Below are positions 36,867 to 46,638 of a stretch of 64,000 bases of DNA, piece by piece (the first letter of the stretch is position 1; each line of letters starts with the position of its first letter). The position numbers and the translations under genes were made by a program. Source of the DNA: Sphingobacterium zeae (GTDB lineage Bacteria; Bacteroidota; Bacteroidia; Sphingobacteriales; Sphingobacteriaceae); the NCBI RefSeq assembly GCF_030818895.1, contig NZ_JAUTBA010000001.1, positions 3,348,001 through 3,412,000 on the forward strand. Direction: 5' to 3'. The notes beneath the pieces were generated by a model. That model was not told the origin of the DNA. It worked only from the letters and a program-made list of their open reading frames with translations, and did not search any database.

Positions 36867-38756
36867 ATGAATCCAGAAAAAGGTAGTATTTCAATTCACA
36901 CGGAGAACATATTTCCCGTAATCAAAAAGTTCTTATATTCCGATAATGAAATTTTCTTGCGTGAACTGGTATCTAATGCCGTTGATGCTTCTCAAAAAAT
37001 CAAACGCCTGGCTTCTTTAGGTCAATATCAAGGTGAAACAGGTGAATTGATTGTAGACGTAAAATTTGATGAAGCTGCCAAAACCATCACTATTTCCGAC
37101 AATGGTATTGGTATGACAGCAGAGGAAATAAAAAAATACATCAACCAGATCGCTTTCTCCGGAGCGACAGAGTTTATGGAAAAATTTAAAGAAGCAAATG
37201 ATGCAAACGAAATCATTGGCCGTTTTGGTTTGGGCTTCTATTCCGCATTTATGGTGGCCGATACGGTGGAAATCGAATCCTTATCCTATCAGGATGGAGC
37301 AGAACCAGCCCATTGGACTTGCGATGGTAGTACATCTTACGAAATCTCTACAGGCACAAGAACCACTCGTGGTACTGATGTCATTCTACATATTAACGAA
37401 GAATCCACTGAATTTTTAAGCCAGGCACGTTTACAGACGATTTTAGATAAGTATGCTAAATTCCTTCCCGTTCCAATCCGTTTTGGTACAAAAACAAATT
37501 CTGAGCCGGATGGTGAAGACGAAGAAGGAAAACCAAAATACAAATCTGTTGCGGTAGACAATATTATCAATAATACTAATCCAGCATGGACAAAGTCACC
37601 GTCTGAATTAAAAGATGAAGATTATTTGGCATTCTATCGCGAGTTATATCCTTACTCCATGGATGAGCCTTTGTTTTGGATTCACCTCAACGTAGATTAT
37701 CCATTCAACCTGACCGGTATCCTTTACTTTCCTAAAGTTAAAAATGAACTGGAGATCCAGCGTAATAAAATCAAACTGTACTCGAGACAAGTGTTCATTA
37801 CCGACGAAGTGAAAGATATTGTTCCAGAGTTTTTGATGTTACTTCACGGTGTAATCGATTCTCCAGACATTCCGTTGAACGTTTCCCGTTCATTTTTGCA
37901 GGCGGACAGCAACGTTAAGAAAATCAATAGTTATATCACCAAAAAGGTGGCTGACAAATTGAACGAAATATTTAAGACTGACCGCAAAGGCTTTGAGGAG
38001 AAATGGACGGATATCGGCTTATTTATCAAGTATGGTATGCTAAGCGATGAGAAATTTGCTGAAAAAGCAAATGACTTCTGTCTGGTAAAAAATACGAAAA
38101 ACGAAAGTTCTACCATCAAAGAATATTATGAGAAAGTCAAAGATATCCAGGTAGATAAAGATGGAAACATTATCTACTTATATACGCATGATGCTGCCCA
38201 ACAAGATGGATTTATCCAAACTGCATTAAACAAAGGTTATGATGTACTGACACTCGATGGTCCACTAGATACGCACTTTGCGGCTTATATGGAGGAAAAG
38301 GGTGGCGAAAAGGTGCAACTGAAACGTGTAGATGCTGACGTTATCGATAAATTGATTCAGAAAGATGAAAAGGTCGACCTGGCTCTTTCGGAAGAAGAAT
38401 CTAAAAAAGCGCTGGAAGTTTTCGAAAAAGCAATTTCACGCCAAGATATGAAAGTTGAAGTTGATGCGTTAAATGAGGGTGATCTGCCTGTATCGGTAAC
38501 AATTGATGAATTTATGCGCCGGATGAAAGAGATGGCTAAGACAGGTGGTGGTATGAATTTCTATGGTTCATTGCCCGACAATTATAAGGTAACTGTCAAC
38601 GGTAACCATCCATTGATCAAAAGAATTTTATCAGCATCGGACGAAGAGGGCTCAAAACTAGCAAAACAGGCTTTTGATTTAGCACTTTTATCCAGAGGTT
38701 TATTGTCTGGGGCCGATCTAACATCTTTTGTAAAGAGAAGTGTAGAAATGATATAA
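36867..38756 (+). CDS. htpG: Molecular chaperone HtpG (Hsp90)
   Basis: 629 residues, the full bacterial Hsp90. The N-terminal GHKL ATPase domain has ELVSNAVDASQKIKRL, ITISDNGIGMTAEEI and the glycine-rich IIGRFGLGFYSAFMVAD. The middle domain has the catalytic Arg region in SPDIPLNVSRSFLQAD. A C-terminal dimerisation part ends LTSFVKRSVEMI. ATP-driven chaperone for late folding clients in the cytosol. Single gene with its own terminator. Confidence 0.97.
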   Translation: MNPEKGSISIHTENIFPVIKKFLYSDNEIFLRELVSNAVDASQKIKRLASLGQYQGETGELIVDVKFDEAAKTITISDNGIGMTAEEIKKYINQIAFSGATEFMEKFKEANDANEIIGRFGLGFYSAFMVADTVEIESLSYQDGAEPAHWTCDGSTSYEISTGTRTTRGTDVILHINEESTEFLSQARLQTILDKYAKFLPVPIRFGTKTNSEPDGEDEEGKPKYKSVAVDNIINNTNPAWTKSPSELKDEDYLAFYRELYPYSMDEPLFWIHLNVDYPFNLTGILYFPKVKNELEIQRNKIKLYSRQVFITDEVKDIVPEFLMLLHGVIDSPDIPLNVSRSFLQADSNVKKINSYITKKVADKLNEIFKTDRKGFEEKWTDIGLFIKYGMLSDEKFAEKANDFCLVKNTKNESSTIKEYYEKVKDIQVDKDGNIIYLYTHDAAQQDGFIQTALNKGYDVLTLDGPLDTHFAAYMEEKGGEKVQLKRVDADVIDKLIQKDEKVDLALSEEESKKALEVFEKAISRQDMKVEVDALNEGDLPVSVTIDEFMRRMKEMAKTGGGMNFYGSLPDNYKVTVNGNHPLIKRILSASDEEGSKLAKQAFDLALLSRGLLSGADLTSFVKRSVEMI

Positions 38757-38772
38757 GGGCATTCCTTTTACA

Positions 38773-38809
38773 AAAAAAGGCGGTTTCTTTCATAAGAACC
38801 GCCTTTTTT
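38773..38809 (+). terminator. htpG terminator
   Basis: GGCGGTTTCTT pairs with AAGAACCGCC (one bulged base), flanked by A7 and T7, 17-50 bases after the stop. Confidence 0.8.
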
Positions 38810-38956
38810 AATAAAAATTGGAAGTAAAATGTAGCTTTGGGCGTAGCGAAATGCTTATCCGCACCGCTATGCACGCATTTCGACGTTTTTTATCAAAATT
38901 TAATAAACTAATCTTCACCTAGTTGGCTTTAAACGCTGTTTTTTTTTAGTCAAATA

Positions 38957-38988
38957 TTTGGAGGGAATAGGGTTTAATCGTACTTTTG
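38957..38988 (+). promoter_or_regulatory. Bacteroidota-type promoter of tRNA-His
   Basis: TTTG at 38957-38960, a 20-bp spacer, then TACTTTTG at 38981-38988, matching the TTTG / TAnnTTTG consensus. It ends 15 bases before the tRNA. Confidence 0.75.
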
Positions 38989-39003
38989 TATCATCAAAAT
39001 CAC

Positions 39004-39078
39004 GGTAGGTATAGCTCAGTTGGTTAGAGCACTAGATTGTGGTTCTAGGGGTCGTCGGTTCGAGCCCGATTACTTACC
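39004..39078 (+). tRNA. tRNA-His (anticodon GTG)
   Basis: Cloverleaf with the extra G(-1) at 39004 opposite discriminator C at 39078. The acceptor GTAGGTA pairs with TACTTAC, the D arm has AGCTCAGTTGGTTAGAGC, the anticodon arm is CTAGA-TTGTGGT-TCTAG and the T arm has GGTTCGAGCCC. Anticodon GTG and G(-1) are diagnostic of His. Confidence 0.96.
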
Positions 39079-39080
39079 CA

Positions 39081-39108
39081 AAAAGGCAGATCAAATGATC
39101 TGCCTTTT
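39081..39108 (+). terminator. tRNA-His terminator
   Basis: AAAAGGCAGATCA and TGATCTGCCTTTT form a 13-bp perfect stem with a 2-base spacer at the tip, followed by T's, directly after the tRNA. Confidence 0.8.
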
Positions 39109-39190
39109 TTAATTTTACAGGTTTCTGCAAAACATATGCTCCTTGACCAGCTACCCAATATCCGAACAAACTTCAAAGACACATCCTTCT

Positions 39191-40351
39191 CTATTTCAAT
39201 CCAGGTACAGGATCCATTAGCCCCGGATGTCGCGGATCATAAATAGCCACAGCAACTTTAGAGTCTGCACAGCCGTAATATAAAAACCATTTTTGTTTAA
39301 AAAACACTAACCCTTCAATAAAAACCGTCCCGTCGATATATTGACCACTTTTTTCGAAAGGTTCCATGGGGCGTAAAAAAGGAACATCCATTCGAGCTAA
39401 TACGCTTGTCGGATCTCGCGGATCAAATAGAACCTGACCTGCGGAATAGCTCTTTTTAGCAAAACGCATATCTCCTTTCTCAGCATGATTCTTACCATTG
39501 TATAACAACAAAATTCCTTTATCAGTCAAAACTGCCGGAGGACCGCATTCAGTCAATGCGCTATCGAAATAGCCATGCCTGGGCGAGATGAAGGCTTTCA
39601 TCGCACCTCTATGGTCCATTATGGGTTCCCAGTCAATCAGATTATCGGATGTGGCACCATACACACCGTATTCCCCCCAGTACAACCAATATTTTCCGTT
39701 GATTTTTGAAATCACCTGCTTATTGCCTTTCAATACGGTCACAATTGAAGCCGATTTATGCGGTTCATTGATTAAATTGGGATTATTTTTCGATTGTTTA
39801 AAAATGGGGCCATACTTCACCCAGTGTTTCAGGTCAGTGGATATTGCTACACCGAGCCGAGGTACCTTTCGGTTCCACTGGGTGTAAAACATGACAAAAC
39901 GCCCATCCTCTGTTTGCGCTATCCGAGGATCCTCCGTCCCGCCAGGCCATTCGTTATCCTGTTGGTCATCAGGAGCTGGGTAGAATACCGGTGTTTTGAG
40001 TCGTTCGAAATGAATGCCATCCGCACTGGCAGCGAGTCCCAGCCTGGAGGTACGGTGGCCAATCGCCTTTCCTGTCCGATCCTCCGCGCGATAAATGACA
40101 TATACACTATCTCCCTTAACAACCGCTGCAGGATTGAAGGTATCGTTATCCTCCCATCGAATTTCCTTTCTCAGCATTGGATCATAAAATACCGAACTTG
40201 TATCAGGCTCAATAATTGGATTTACTCCTTTGGGCCGCTCAAAGCCCCCAAATACCCAATGTCCTTTTCTAAATTGGGCATCACGATGTACGTTACAGCC
40301 GCTTAAAACGACCACCAAAACAACGCCTGCAAATTTTACGATAGTATTCAT
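39191..40351 (-). CDS. GH130-like glycosidase/phosphorylase, lipoprotein
   Basis: 386 residues. MNTIVKFAGVVLVVVLSGCN is a lipoprotein signal with Cys19. The body is a five-bladed beta-propeller by repeat pattern: FNPAAVVKGDSVYVIYRAED, GGTEDPRIAQTEDGRFVMFY, NGKYWLYWGEYGVYGATSDN, ECGPPAVLTDKGILLLYNGK and FLRPMEPFE. These match GH130, which acts on beta-mannosides by hydrolysis or phosphorolysis. Its location is the cell envelope, probably facing the periplasm. No SusC/D pair is nearby. The precise substrate is not deducible. Confidence 0.8.
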   Translation of the reverse strand: MNTIVKFAGVVLVVVLSGCNVHRDAQFRKGHWVFGGFERPKGVNPIIEPDTSSVFYDPMLRKEIRWEDNDTFNPAAVVKGDSVYVIYRAEDRTGKAIGHRTSRLGLAASADGIHFERLKTPVFYPAPDDQQDNEWPGGTEDPRIAQTEDGRFVMFYTQWNRKVPRLGVAISTDLKHWVKYGPIFKQSKNNPNLINEPHKSASIVTVLKGNKQVISKINGKYWLYWGEYGVYGATSDNLIDWEPIMDHRGAMKAFISPRHGYFDSALTECGPPAVLTDKGILLLYNGKNHAEKGDMRFAKKSYSAGQVLFDPRDPTSVLARMDVPFLRPMEPFEKSGQYIDGTVFIEGLVFFKQKWFLYYGCADSKVAVAIYDPRHPGLMDPVPGLK

Positions 40352-40732
40352 AATTTCATTGATTTTTTAAACTTTGTATTACTTTTACCAATAACCTGTA
40401 AAAGCGGAAATTATAATTGGTCTCATTCTGTTTGCAATAGCCTGTTAATCTTTAAAGAAATAGAAAGCTGGATATTGCAATACATAGTATAAAAGTATAT
40501 ATTTATACCATGATCTCAAAACAGGAATGCCACTATTCATTACAGGTATTTTAGCACATCCGTTTTTCTTCAGCGCTCTCCGGTTTATCAACTTACGACA
40601 AAAGAATGGCGTAATCGGCTACCTAAAATACGTTAGAAATAAAAAGTCGGTGTGGGCGAGATAATAAAAAAAGCACTTGAGCTGTCTATAAATGAATTAA
40701 TAACTGGCGTAATCTGCCTTAGTTTAAACACA
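40352..40732. other. Intergenic region, nothing recognised
   Basis: About 380 bases between divergent genes, AT-rich and with stops in all frames. I see no gene, repeat or clear promoter. Confidence 0.5.
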
Positions 40733-41761
40733 ATGAAATATACTCAAATTAACACAGGAATACTTAGTTTTGGCATGTCTGGACGTGTCTTTCACGCACC
40801 ATTTATATATACAAATCCACATTTTAATCTCAGTGCTGTTGTGGAACGCTCGAAAAAGAACGCGCATCAATTCTATCCCGGAATCATAAGTTACGATACT
40901 ATTGCGGACTTACTAGCTGACGAAACTATAGAACTGGTCATTGTGAACACACCAAATTATACCCATTTCCAATATGCCAAAGAGGCGCTAGAGGCAGGAA
41001 AACATGTATTGATAGAAAAGCCTGCGGTGGATGACACTACACAATTCGACACGCTTCTTGCCATCAGCAAAAAACAAGGTAAACACTTATTTTTCTATCA
41101 AAATAGACGCTATGATAGTCATTTTTTAGATCTTAAGAAAGTAATAGAAAGTGGAGAATTAGGAAAGCTGATTGAAGTGCATTTCAGATTTGATCGCTAT
41201 AAAATGGAATTGGGACAAAAATACTTTAAGGAAGATACGCAGTATATTTCCAACGGTATCACTTATGACCTAGGCCCGCACCTTATTGATCAGGCAATCT
41301 CACTTTTTGGAAAACCGGTTAAATTTACCAAGACAACATCCATCAACAGACCCGATTCTAAAGTTGCAGATTATTTTCACTATCATCTTTATTATCCAGC
41401 TGGACTGAACGTGTATTTAACAGGCAGTTTACTTGTCGCCTCTCCGCAGCCCGCCTTTGTCTTACATGGTACAAAAGGGAGTTTTATCAAGAATATGACG
41501 GATGTGCAAGAACAGCAATTGCTAGATGGTATGCTGCCCGACGATCCATCTTATGGCCTTGAGCCAGCCGGCCTCGAGGGAAAACTTGTTACGATAGACG
41601 TATCAAATCAAAAACATGAGTCTTTAGTAACGCCACATACAGGAGATTACAATCAGCTGTTTGAAGCCATTTATGAAAGCTTAAGAAATAATATCGATTA
41701 CCCTATTAAAGCGGATCAGATTAAATGGCAGATTCAATTGCTTGAAGCTGAAAACACCTAA
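40733..41761 (+). CDS. Gfo/Idh/MocA family oxidoreductase
   Basis: 342 residues from the ATG at 40733 (MKYTQINTGILSFGMSGRVF); a frame starting at 40652 adds 27 residues of non-conserved sequence. The NAD(P)-binding Rossmann half has GILSFGMSGRVFHAPF, IVNTPNYTHFQYAKEALEAG and the catalytic-loop EKP in HVLIEKPAVDD. The C-terminal half has GITYDLGPHLIDQAISLFGK. It fits the YdgJ/scyllo-inositol dehydrogenase-like subgroup that oxidises sugars or polyols. Single gene. Confidence 0.9.
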   Translation: MKYTQINTGILSFGMSGRVFHAPFIYTNPHFNLSAVVERSKKNAHQFYPGIISYDTIADLLADETIELVIVNTPNYTHFQYAKEALEAGKHVLIEKPAVDDTTQFDTLLAISKKQGKHLFFYQNRRYDSHFLDLKKVIESGELGKLIEVHFRFDRYKMELGQKYFKEDTQYISNGITYDLGPHLIDQAISLFGKPVKFTKTTSINRPDSKVADYFHYHLYYPAGLNVYLTGSLLVASPQPAFVLHGTKGSFIKNMTDVQEQQLLDGMLPDDPSYGLEPAGLEGKLVTIDVSNQKHESLVTPHTGDYNQLFEAIYESLRNNIDYPIKADQIKWQIQLLEAENT

Positions 41762-41818
41762 GTTTTTAAACAATCAAATGGCAGCACGGTTCAAGAAAAA
41801 TAATAGGTGCTGCCATTT

Positions 41819-42712
41819 TTAATTTGATTCCCAAAGGCATTCGTTCGGTTCAATATGGATCATCACATGACCAAGATCAGGAATATGCGCAACCAAATGG
41901 TCTTTGAGTTTATGCGCCAGCTCATGCCCTTCTCTTACCGTAATTTCACTATCGACAATAGCGTGCAGATCGACGTGATATTTAGCCCCCGATTTGCGGA
42001 CAAAACATTTTTCCGTGGCCTTTATCCCATCTACTTTTAATGCTTCTTGCCGGATATTGTCAATGACCTCATCGTATACATTTTCATCCATGATCTCGCC
42101 AAGCGCCGGTCTGAAAATATGGTAACAGTTATAAAGTATAAATCCAGCGGCAAATAATGCCGCGTAATCATCCGCATTTTCATATCCCTTTCCGAGCAAC
42201 AATGCAATAGATATCCCAATAAAAGCCGCAACTGACGTTATCGCATCGCTTCGATGGTGCCAAGCGTCTGCACGCAATGATGAACTATTTGTTTCTTTAC
42301 TTTTCTTCATAACGATCCTGTAAGAAATTTCTTTCCATACAATGATGCCGCCGAGAACGATTAAGGTCCAAGGTTTTGGCAAGTCATGTGGCGTTCCTAT
42401 ATTCTCAATACTTTCATAAGCGATTATAGTTGCCGAAACAATAAGAAAACCGACGACAATAAATGTAATAAGGGGTTCTACCCGACCATGACCATACGGG
42501 TGATTGTCGTCAGCAGGTCGTTGCGCATATTTTAAACCCAGAAGGACGAGAAATGAGGAGAAAATGTCCGCTGTTGACTCAATTGCATCCGCAATCAGCG
42601 CATAGGAGTTTCCGAAGAAACCCGCTAGCCATTTTAATAAGGCCAGTAATGCATTACCCACAATACTAAAATAAGTCGTTCTGACTGCAGTCTGCTCTTG
42701 AAGTTCGGACAT
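41819..42712 (-). CDS. Cation diffusion facilitator (CDF) transporter
   Basis: 297 residues with six membrane segments. Metal-site motifs are in TM2 (ALIADAIESTADIFSS) and TM5 (LRADAWHHRSDAITSVAAFI), typical of Zn2+/Fe2+/Mn2+ CDF exporters that use proton antiport. A cytosolic ferredoxin-like domain at the C-terminus ends HVMIHIEPNECLWESN. It belongs to a metal-handling neighbourhood (HMA peptide, CopA, Czc pump) but is transcribed separately. The metal cannot be assigned with confidence. Confidence 0.92.
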   Translation of the reverse strand: MSELQEQTAVRTTYFSIVGNALLALLKWLAGFFGNSYALIADAIESTADIFSSFLVLLGLKYAQRPADDNHPYGHGRVEPLITFIVVGFLIVSATIIAYESIENIGTPHDLPKPWTLIVLGGIIVWKEISYRIVMKKSKETNSSSLRADAWHHRSDAITSVAAFIGISIALLLGKGYENADDYAALFAAGFILYNCYHIFRPALGEIMDENVYDEVIDNIRQEALKVDGIKATEKCFVRKSGAKYHVDLHAIVDSEITVREGHELAHKLKDHLVAHIPDLGHVMIHIEPNECLWESN

Positions 42713-42805
42713 CGCTATAAATTAACTTGACACCGCGAAATTACTGTTTTTCTTTTCAAATTCTACTCTCCAGCTATAGAAAATAGTGATCACAACCTTC
42801 GAGCT

Positions 42806-43381
42806 TTAGCTACCGCTCGCGATATCCTCCAATGCTTTTTTTATCTCAGGGGCACCATAGTCACGGCTTCCTTCCAGACGCTCCACGATCTTACCCGCTT
42901 TATCCAAGATAACCGTTGTTGGTATGGACTGCCCCAAGAATTCAGCAGGAATATCACCCTCTGCTATATAAAGAGGTAGGTCATACTTATTTTCTGCCAT
43001 GAACGCTGAAGACTTCTCCATGTCGCCATCAACATCTACCAGGAGAAAAACGATATCGTTATTATCTTTAAGGGATTGCTTAAGCTGGTCAATAGAAGGG
43101 AGTTCATGAATACAAGGAGGACACCAGGTCGCCCAGAAATTGATAAACACGACCTTACCTTTTAAAGTGCTTAATTGAAGCACCTTACCCTCTTTATCTC
43201 TAAAAGATAACTCCTGTGCCGTGGGTGCAGTAGCTTCAGCAGGTTCCTCCACCTTTTCGGTCTTGACCTCATTTTTGGTTCCTGTATTTCCACAGCTAAA
43301 AAATAAACTTGCAGATAACGCAGCAAAGCCAAAAAAAATAGATCTGCTATTCAACTTAATACGCATTGTTTTTTGTTTCAT
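42806..43381 (-). CDS. TlpA-family thioredoxin-like lipoprotein
   Basis: 191 residues. The signal FFGFAALSASLFFSCGNTG has a lipobox ending in Cys. An acidic linker (EKVEEPAEATAPTAQE) follows. The thioredoxin domain contains GKVVFINFWATWCPPCIHEL with the WCPPC redox site and the cis-Pro in GQSIPTTVILDKAG. It is an envelope-anchored disulfide reductant of the AhpC/TSA-Redoxin/TlpA kind, possibly serving cytochrome or copper-protein maturation. Confidence 0.9.
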   Translation of the reverse strand: MKQKTMRIKLNSRSIFFGFAALSASLFFSCGNTGTKNEVKTEKVEEPAEATAPTAQELSFRDKEGKVLQLSTLKGKVVFINFWATWCPPCIHELPSIDQLKQSLKDNNDIVFLLVDVDGDMEKSSAFMAENKYDLPLYIAEGDIPAEFLGQSIPTTVILDKAGKIVERLEGSRDYGAPEIKKALEDIASGS

Positions 43382-43707
43382 TAGATTATTTTATTTACAA
43401 TATAAATTGTACCTCGCTAAGCGTCAACCCTACCGTCCTCGGGGGGAAAATTTTCAAAGCATGAGCTAATTTAATCTTAATTATCCGTGACCACAAGTGG
43501 CGGCTACCCGCATGCAATATAAACTACTGAAAACAAAGCTAGTACTCAACAATAAAATCTCAAAACTAATCAGCAACTTCCACAGGGTTAATCAACAAAC
43601 ATAATGATTGTTTAACATCACAGAAATGATAACCAAAATTCACCCTAAAGTTGATATAACTTTAGGGTGAAATTCAATCCGGATGTCTCTATGGCGTTAT
43701 TGAACAA
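43382..43707. other. Intergenic region with a hairpin
   Basis: No gene seen. It contains the hairpin at 43641-43669. Confidence 0.5.
43641..43669 (-). terminator. Hairpin downstream of the HMA-peptide gene
   Basis: CACCCTAAAGTT, loop GATAT, AACTTTAGGGTG: a perfect 12-bp stem, 38 bases after the stop of the minus-strand HMA gene. The T-run is weak, so it may be a terminator or an mRNA stabiliser. Confidence 0.55.
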
Positions 43708-43929
43708 TTAAGCGGAGCAGGCCACTGCATCGAAGCCCTTTCTTTTAATAATTTCAACAACTTCTTCTTCCGAAACACCTTCACATTTTACAGTCAATAT
43801 CTTGTCTGCATTCGCAGTGTCAACGCTCCACTCAAGGATACCGTCCATATTATCCAGATCAGCACTTACTTTGGACACACAGCCTCCACAGTTAAGGTTG
43901 GTTTTAAATTGAAGTTCTTTGCTTTCCAT
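43708..43929 (-). CDS. Heavy-metal-associated (HMA) domain peptide, copper-chaperone-like
   Basis: 73 residues from MESKELQFKTNLNCGGCVSK; an upstream start at 43953 adds eight residues. It is one ferredoxin-like HMA domain with the metal motif NCGGC and the closing IIKRKGFDAVACSA. Proteins like this carry Cu+ to P-type ATPases. It lies about 140 bases downstream of the copA stop, on the same strand. Confidence 0.85.
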   Translation of the reverse strand: MESKELQFKTNLNCGGCVSKVSADLDNMDGILEWSVDTANADKILTVKCEGVSEEEVVEIIKRKGFDAVACSA

Positions 43930-44071
43930 GTTATTTGATTTTAATATGATCAATCTATTTCATTATTTATACAAATATCCCTATAATATAACGGGTTGTA
44001 CTTACAGTTTTTCTGTTTTTTTTTACAATATTTACCGTTTAAAACAACGCCTACCGCTCAGCCATAATTAG

Positions 44072-46489
44072 CTATTTTTTCCAGCGAAGCCGCAAGCTAT
44101 TACTGACGACACTTACACTGCTCAATGCCATTGCTGCGCCAGCTATCATCGGGTTTAAAAGAAAACCGTTGAATGGATACAGAATACCTGCAGCGAGCGG
44201 AATGCCAACCAAATTGTAAATAAACGCCCAAAACAAGTTTTGCTTGATCGTTGCGACCGTTTGTTTCGAAAGTCGGATTGCCTGTGGTATTTTCGCTAGA
44301 TCAGAAGAAATAATGGTCATTTTGGCTACGTCCATTGCGATATCGCTTCCTTTTCCCATGGCAATACTGACATCGGCTGTTGCTAAGGCTGTGCTGTCAT
44401 TGATACCGTCCCCTACCATAGCCACCACCTTCCCCTTCTGCTGCAATTTTTTAACAAAATCGGCTTTGTGCTCTGGTAATACCTCCGCTTTGTAATGCTG
44501 AAGACCTGTTTCTGAAGCGATAGCCCTAGCCGTAGCCTCGTTGTCACCAGTCAGCATGTATAGTTCAATTCCCATTGCTTGCAGCTCCTTGATGGCACGT
44601 ACAGAAGTTTCCTTGATTCGATCTGCAATGGCAATGACCGCTAAAGCAGTCTGACTATCGGCAAACCAGATCACTGTTTTAGATTGATTTTCCCATTGCG
44701 TGGCATGTTCCATCAATTCCGTCGAAATTGTAATCCTGTTTTCCTCCAACAACCTTCGGTTCCCCACATAATACGTTTCGATTCCTTCACTGCCCTTGAT
44801 ACCTTTACCCGTGATACTTTCGATAAAAGATATTGGTGTTGCTTTTACATTATTGAAATAAGCTACAACAGCTTCTGCCAAAGGATGTTCCGACTGTTTC
44901 TCCAAGCTCAACAAGATGCCCTTTAAATCATCCGTATTATCCTTCCAATACACATCAGTAACCACTGGTTTTCCCGCTGTAATGGTTCCTGTTTTATCCA
45001 AAACAACTGCATTCACCTTTTTGGCCAGCTCTAGACTTTCCGCATCCTTAATTAAAACGCCCTGCTCGGCTCCCTTACCCACTCCAACCATGATGGCTGT
45101 AGGCGTTGCTAAACCCAGTGCACACGGACAGGCGATCACTAAAACCGTTACTGTAGCCAATAATCCTTGCGCCAGATGATTTTCTCCACCCAATGTAAAC
45201 CACAATAGAAAAGTTAAAATAGCAATCCCAATGACAACAGGAACGAATACAGCAGCAATTCGATCAACCAGCTTCTGTACCGGAGCCTTACTTCCCTGTG
45301 CATCCTGTACCATTTTAATAATATTTGCCAGCATGGTTTCTTTACCCACTTTTGTCGCTCTGAACTGAAAGCTACCTTTCTGATTGATGGTCCCCGCGAA
45401 CACGTGCTCATTTTCCACTTTTAAAATAGGCACCGGCTCCCCGCTTAACATACTTTCATCGACATAGGAATTTCCACGGATAACAATGCCATCGACAGCG
45501 ATCTTGTCCCCCGGTTTCACCAGAATAATATCGCCCGTATTAACGCTTTCTATAGGAACCTGACGCTCAGTTCCATCCGCTAGAATTACCATAACCGTCT
45601 TAGGCTGTAGTCCCATTAGCTTTTTAATAGCCGATGAGGTATTGCCTTTTGCCTTTTCTTCCAGTAATTTGCCCAATAAAATAAAAGCAATGACAACTGA
45701 AGCGGCCTCAAAATATACATGTGCATGTAATCCGCGTTGATGCCAAAAGTCAGCAAAAAGCATGTTGAATACACTGAAAATATAGGCTATTCCTGTACTT
45801 AATGCAACGAGTGTGTCCATGTTGGCGGAACGGTGTTTTGCCTGCTTCCACGCATTGACAAAAAAATCCTTACCTAGCCAAAGAACCACTGGCGTGGAAA
45901 ATAGCCACATGATAGGATTAGCGTAAGGCATATTCATAAAAAACATACCAATGATCACTACGGGAAGTGATAGCAACACTGCCCAACGAGTTTTGATCTT
46001 TAGCTTACGGAATTTCTCTGCGTGAATAGCCTCCAAAGTTTCCTGCTGTGTGGATTCTTCTTCGATTAACAGATCGTAGCCACCAGCTTGGACCGCCTTT
46101 TGGATTTTTAAAGGATCTGTCACACCGGAAATATATTCAACAGTGAGATTTCCTGTTGCAAAATTTACAGCTGCATTAACAACCCCCTGTTCATATTTCG
46201 CCATACTTTCGGCGCTACTGGCACAGGAGGCACAAGTCATCCCAAGAACTGGAAATGTTTTGGTCAATGTACAAACACCATAGCCAAGGTCTTTGATCGC
46301 CTTTACACTGCTAATGACGGCTTCACTATCCTTCGGTACGATAGCAGCTCTGTGATTATTCAATTCCACCCGGTAGCTCGCTAGGCCTTTAACCCGGGCT
46401 AGTCCTTTTTCGACAATTGATGCACAATGTTCGCTTTCAACATCTTCCAAAGGTATATAAACTGTATCTTTATAAATATCTGTCGCCAT
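44072..46489 (-). CDS. copA: Cu+-translocating P-type ATPase
   Basis: 805 residues from MATDIYKDTVYIPLEDVESE; a frame from 46528 adds 13 residues. Two N-terminal HMA domains: the first has no CxxC (only SEHCAS), the second has GMTCASCASSAES. The ATPase core has the translocation motif VIACPCALGLATP, phosphorylation DKTGTITAGKP, SEHPLAEAVV, MLTGDNEATA and VGDGINDSTALA. TM7 has YN and TM8 MALSSVSVVSNS, diagnostic of P1B-1 (Cu+/Ag+). It exports copper from the cytosol. The HMA peptide follows. Confidence 0.94.
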   Translation of the reverse strand: MATDIYKDTVYIPLEDVESEHCASIVEKGLARVKGLASYRVELNNHRAAIVPKDSEAVISSVKAIKDLGYGVCTLTKTFPVLGMTCASCASSAESMAKYEQGVVNAAVNFATGNLTVEYISGVTDPLKIQKAVQAGGYDLLIEEESTQQETLEAIHAEKFRKLKIKTRWAVLLSLPVVIIGMFFMNMPYANPIMWLFSTPVVLWLGKDFFVNAWKQAKHRSANMDTLVALSTGIAYIFSVFNMLFADFWHQRGLHAHVYFEAASVVIAFILLGKLLEEKAKGNTSSAIKKLMGLQPKTVMVILADGTERQVPIESVNTGDIILVKPGDKIAVDGIVIRGNSYVDESMLSGEPVPILKVENEHVFAGTINQKGSFQFRATKVGKETMLANIIKMVQDAQGSKAPVQKLVDRIAAVFVPVVIGIAILTFLLWFTLGGENHLAQGLLATVTVLVIACPCALGLATPTAIMVGVGKGAEQGVLIKDAESLELAKKVNAVVLDKTGTITAGKPVVTDVYWKDNTDDLKGILLSLEKQSEHPLAEAVVAYFNNVKATPISFIESITGKGIKGSEGIETYYVGNRRLLEENRITISTELMEHATQWENQSKTVIWFADSQTALAVIAIADRIKETSVRAIKELQAMGIELYMLTGDNEATARAIASETGLQHYKAEVLPEHKADFVKKLQQKGKVVAMVGDGINDSTALATADVSIAMGKGSDIAMDVAKMTIISSDLAKIPQAIRLSKQTVATIKQNLFWAFIYNLVGIPLAAGILYPFNGFLLNPMIAGAAMALSSVSVVSNSLRLRWKK

Positions 46490-46638
46490 AACGGATTGTT
46501 TGATTTTGTACAACAAATTTGGCCACAAAAAAGATGCAAATCATTACATAATTAAGGGATTGATTTGTAAGATTTACTCCATATAAAATAGGAAAGGTTA
46601 AATTCAACGGAAAAAATTAATCTCGTTGAAACTCTTCT

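Noticed and set aside
43221..43469. Small plus-strand ORF over the TlpA start
   Set aside because: It is the reverse of the signal-peptide region of the thioredoxin-like gene and has no independent start signal or motif.
46603..46630. TTCAACG...CGTTGAA as terminator of the small gene at 46639
   Set aside because: The 7-bp stem has a 14-base loop and no T-run, too weak to call.
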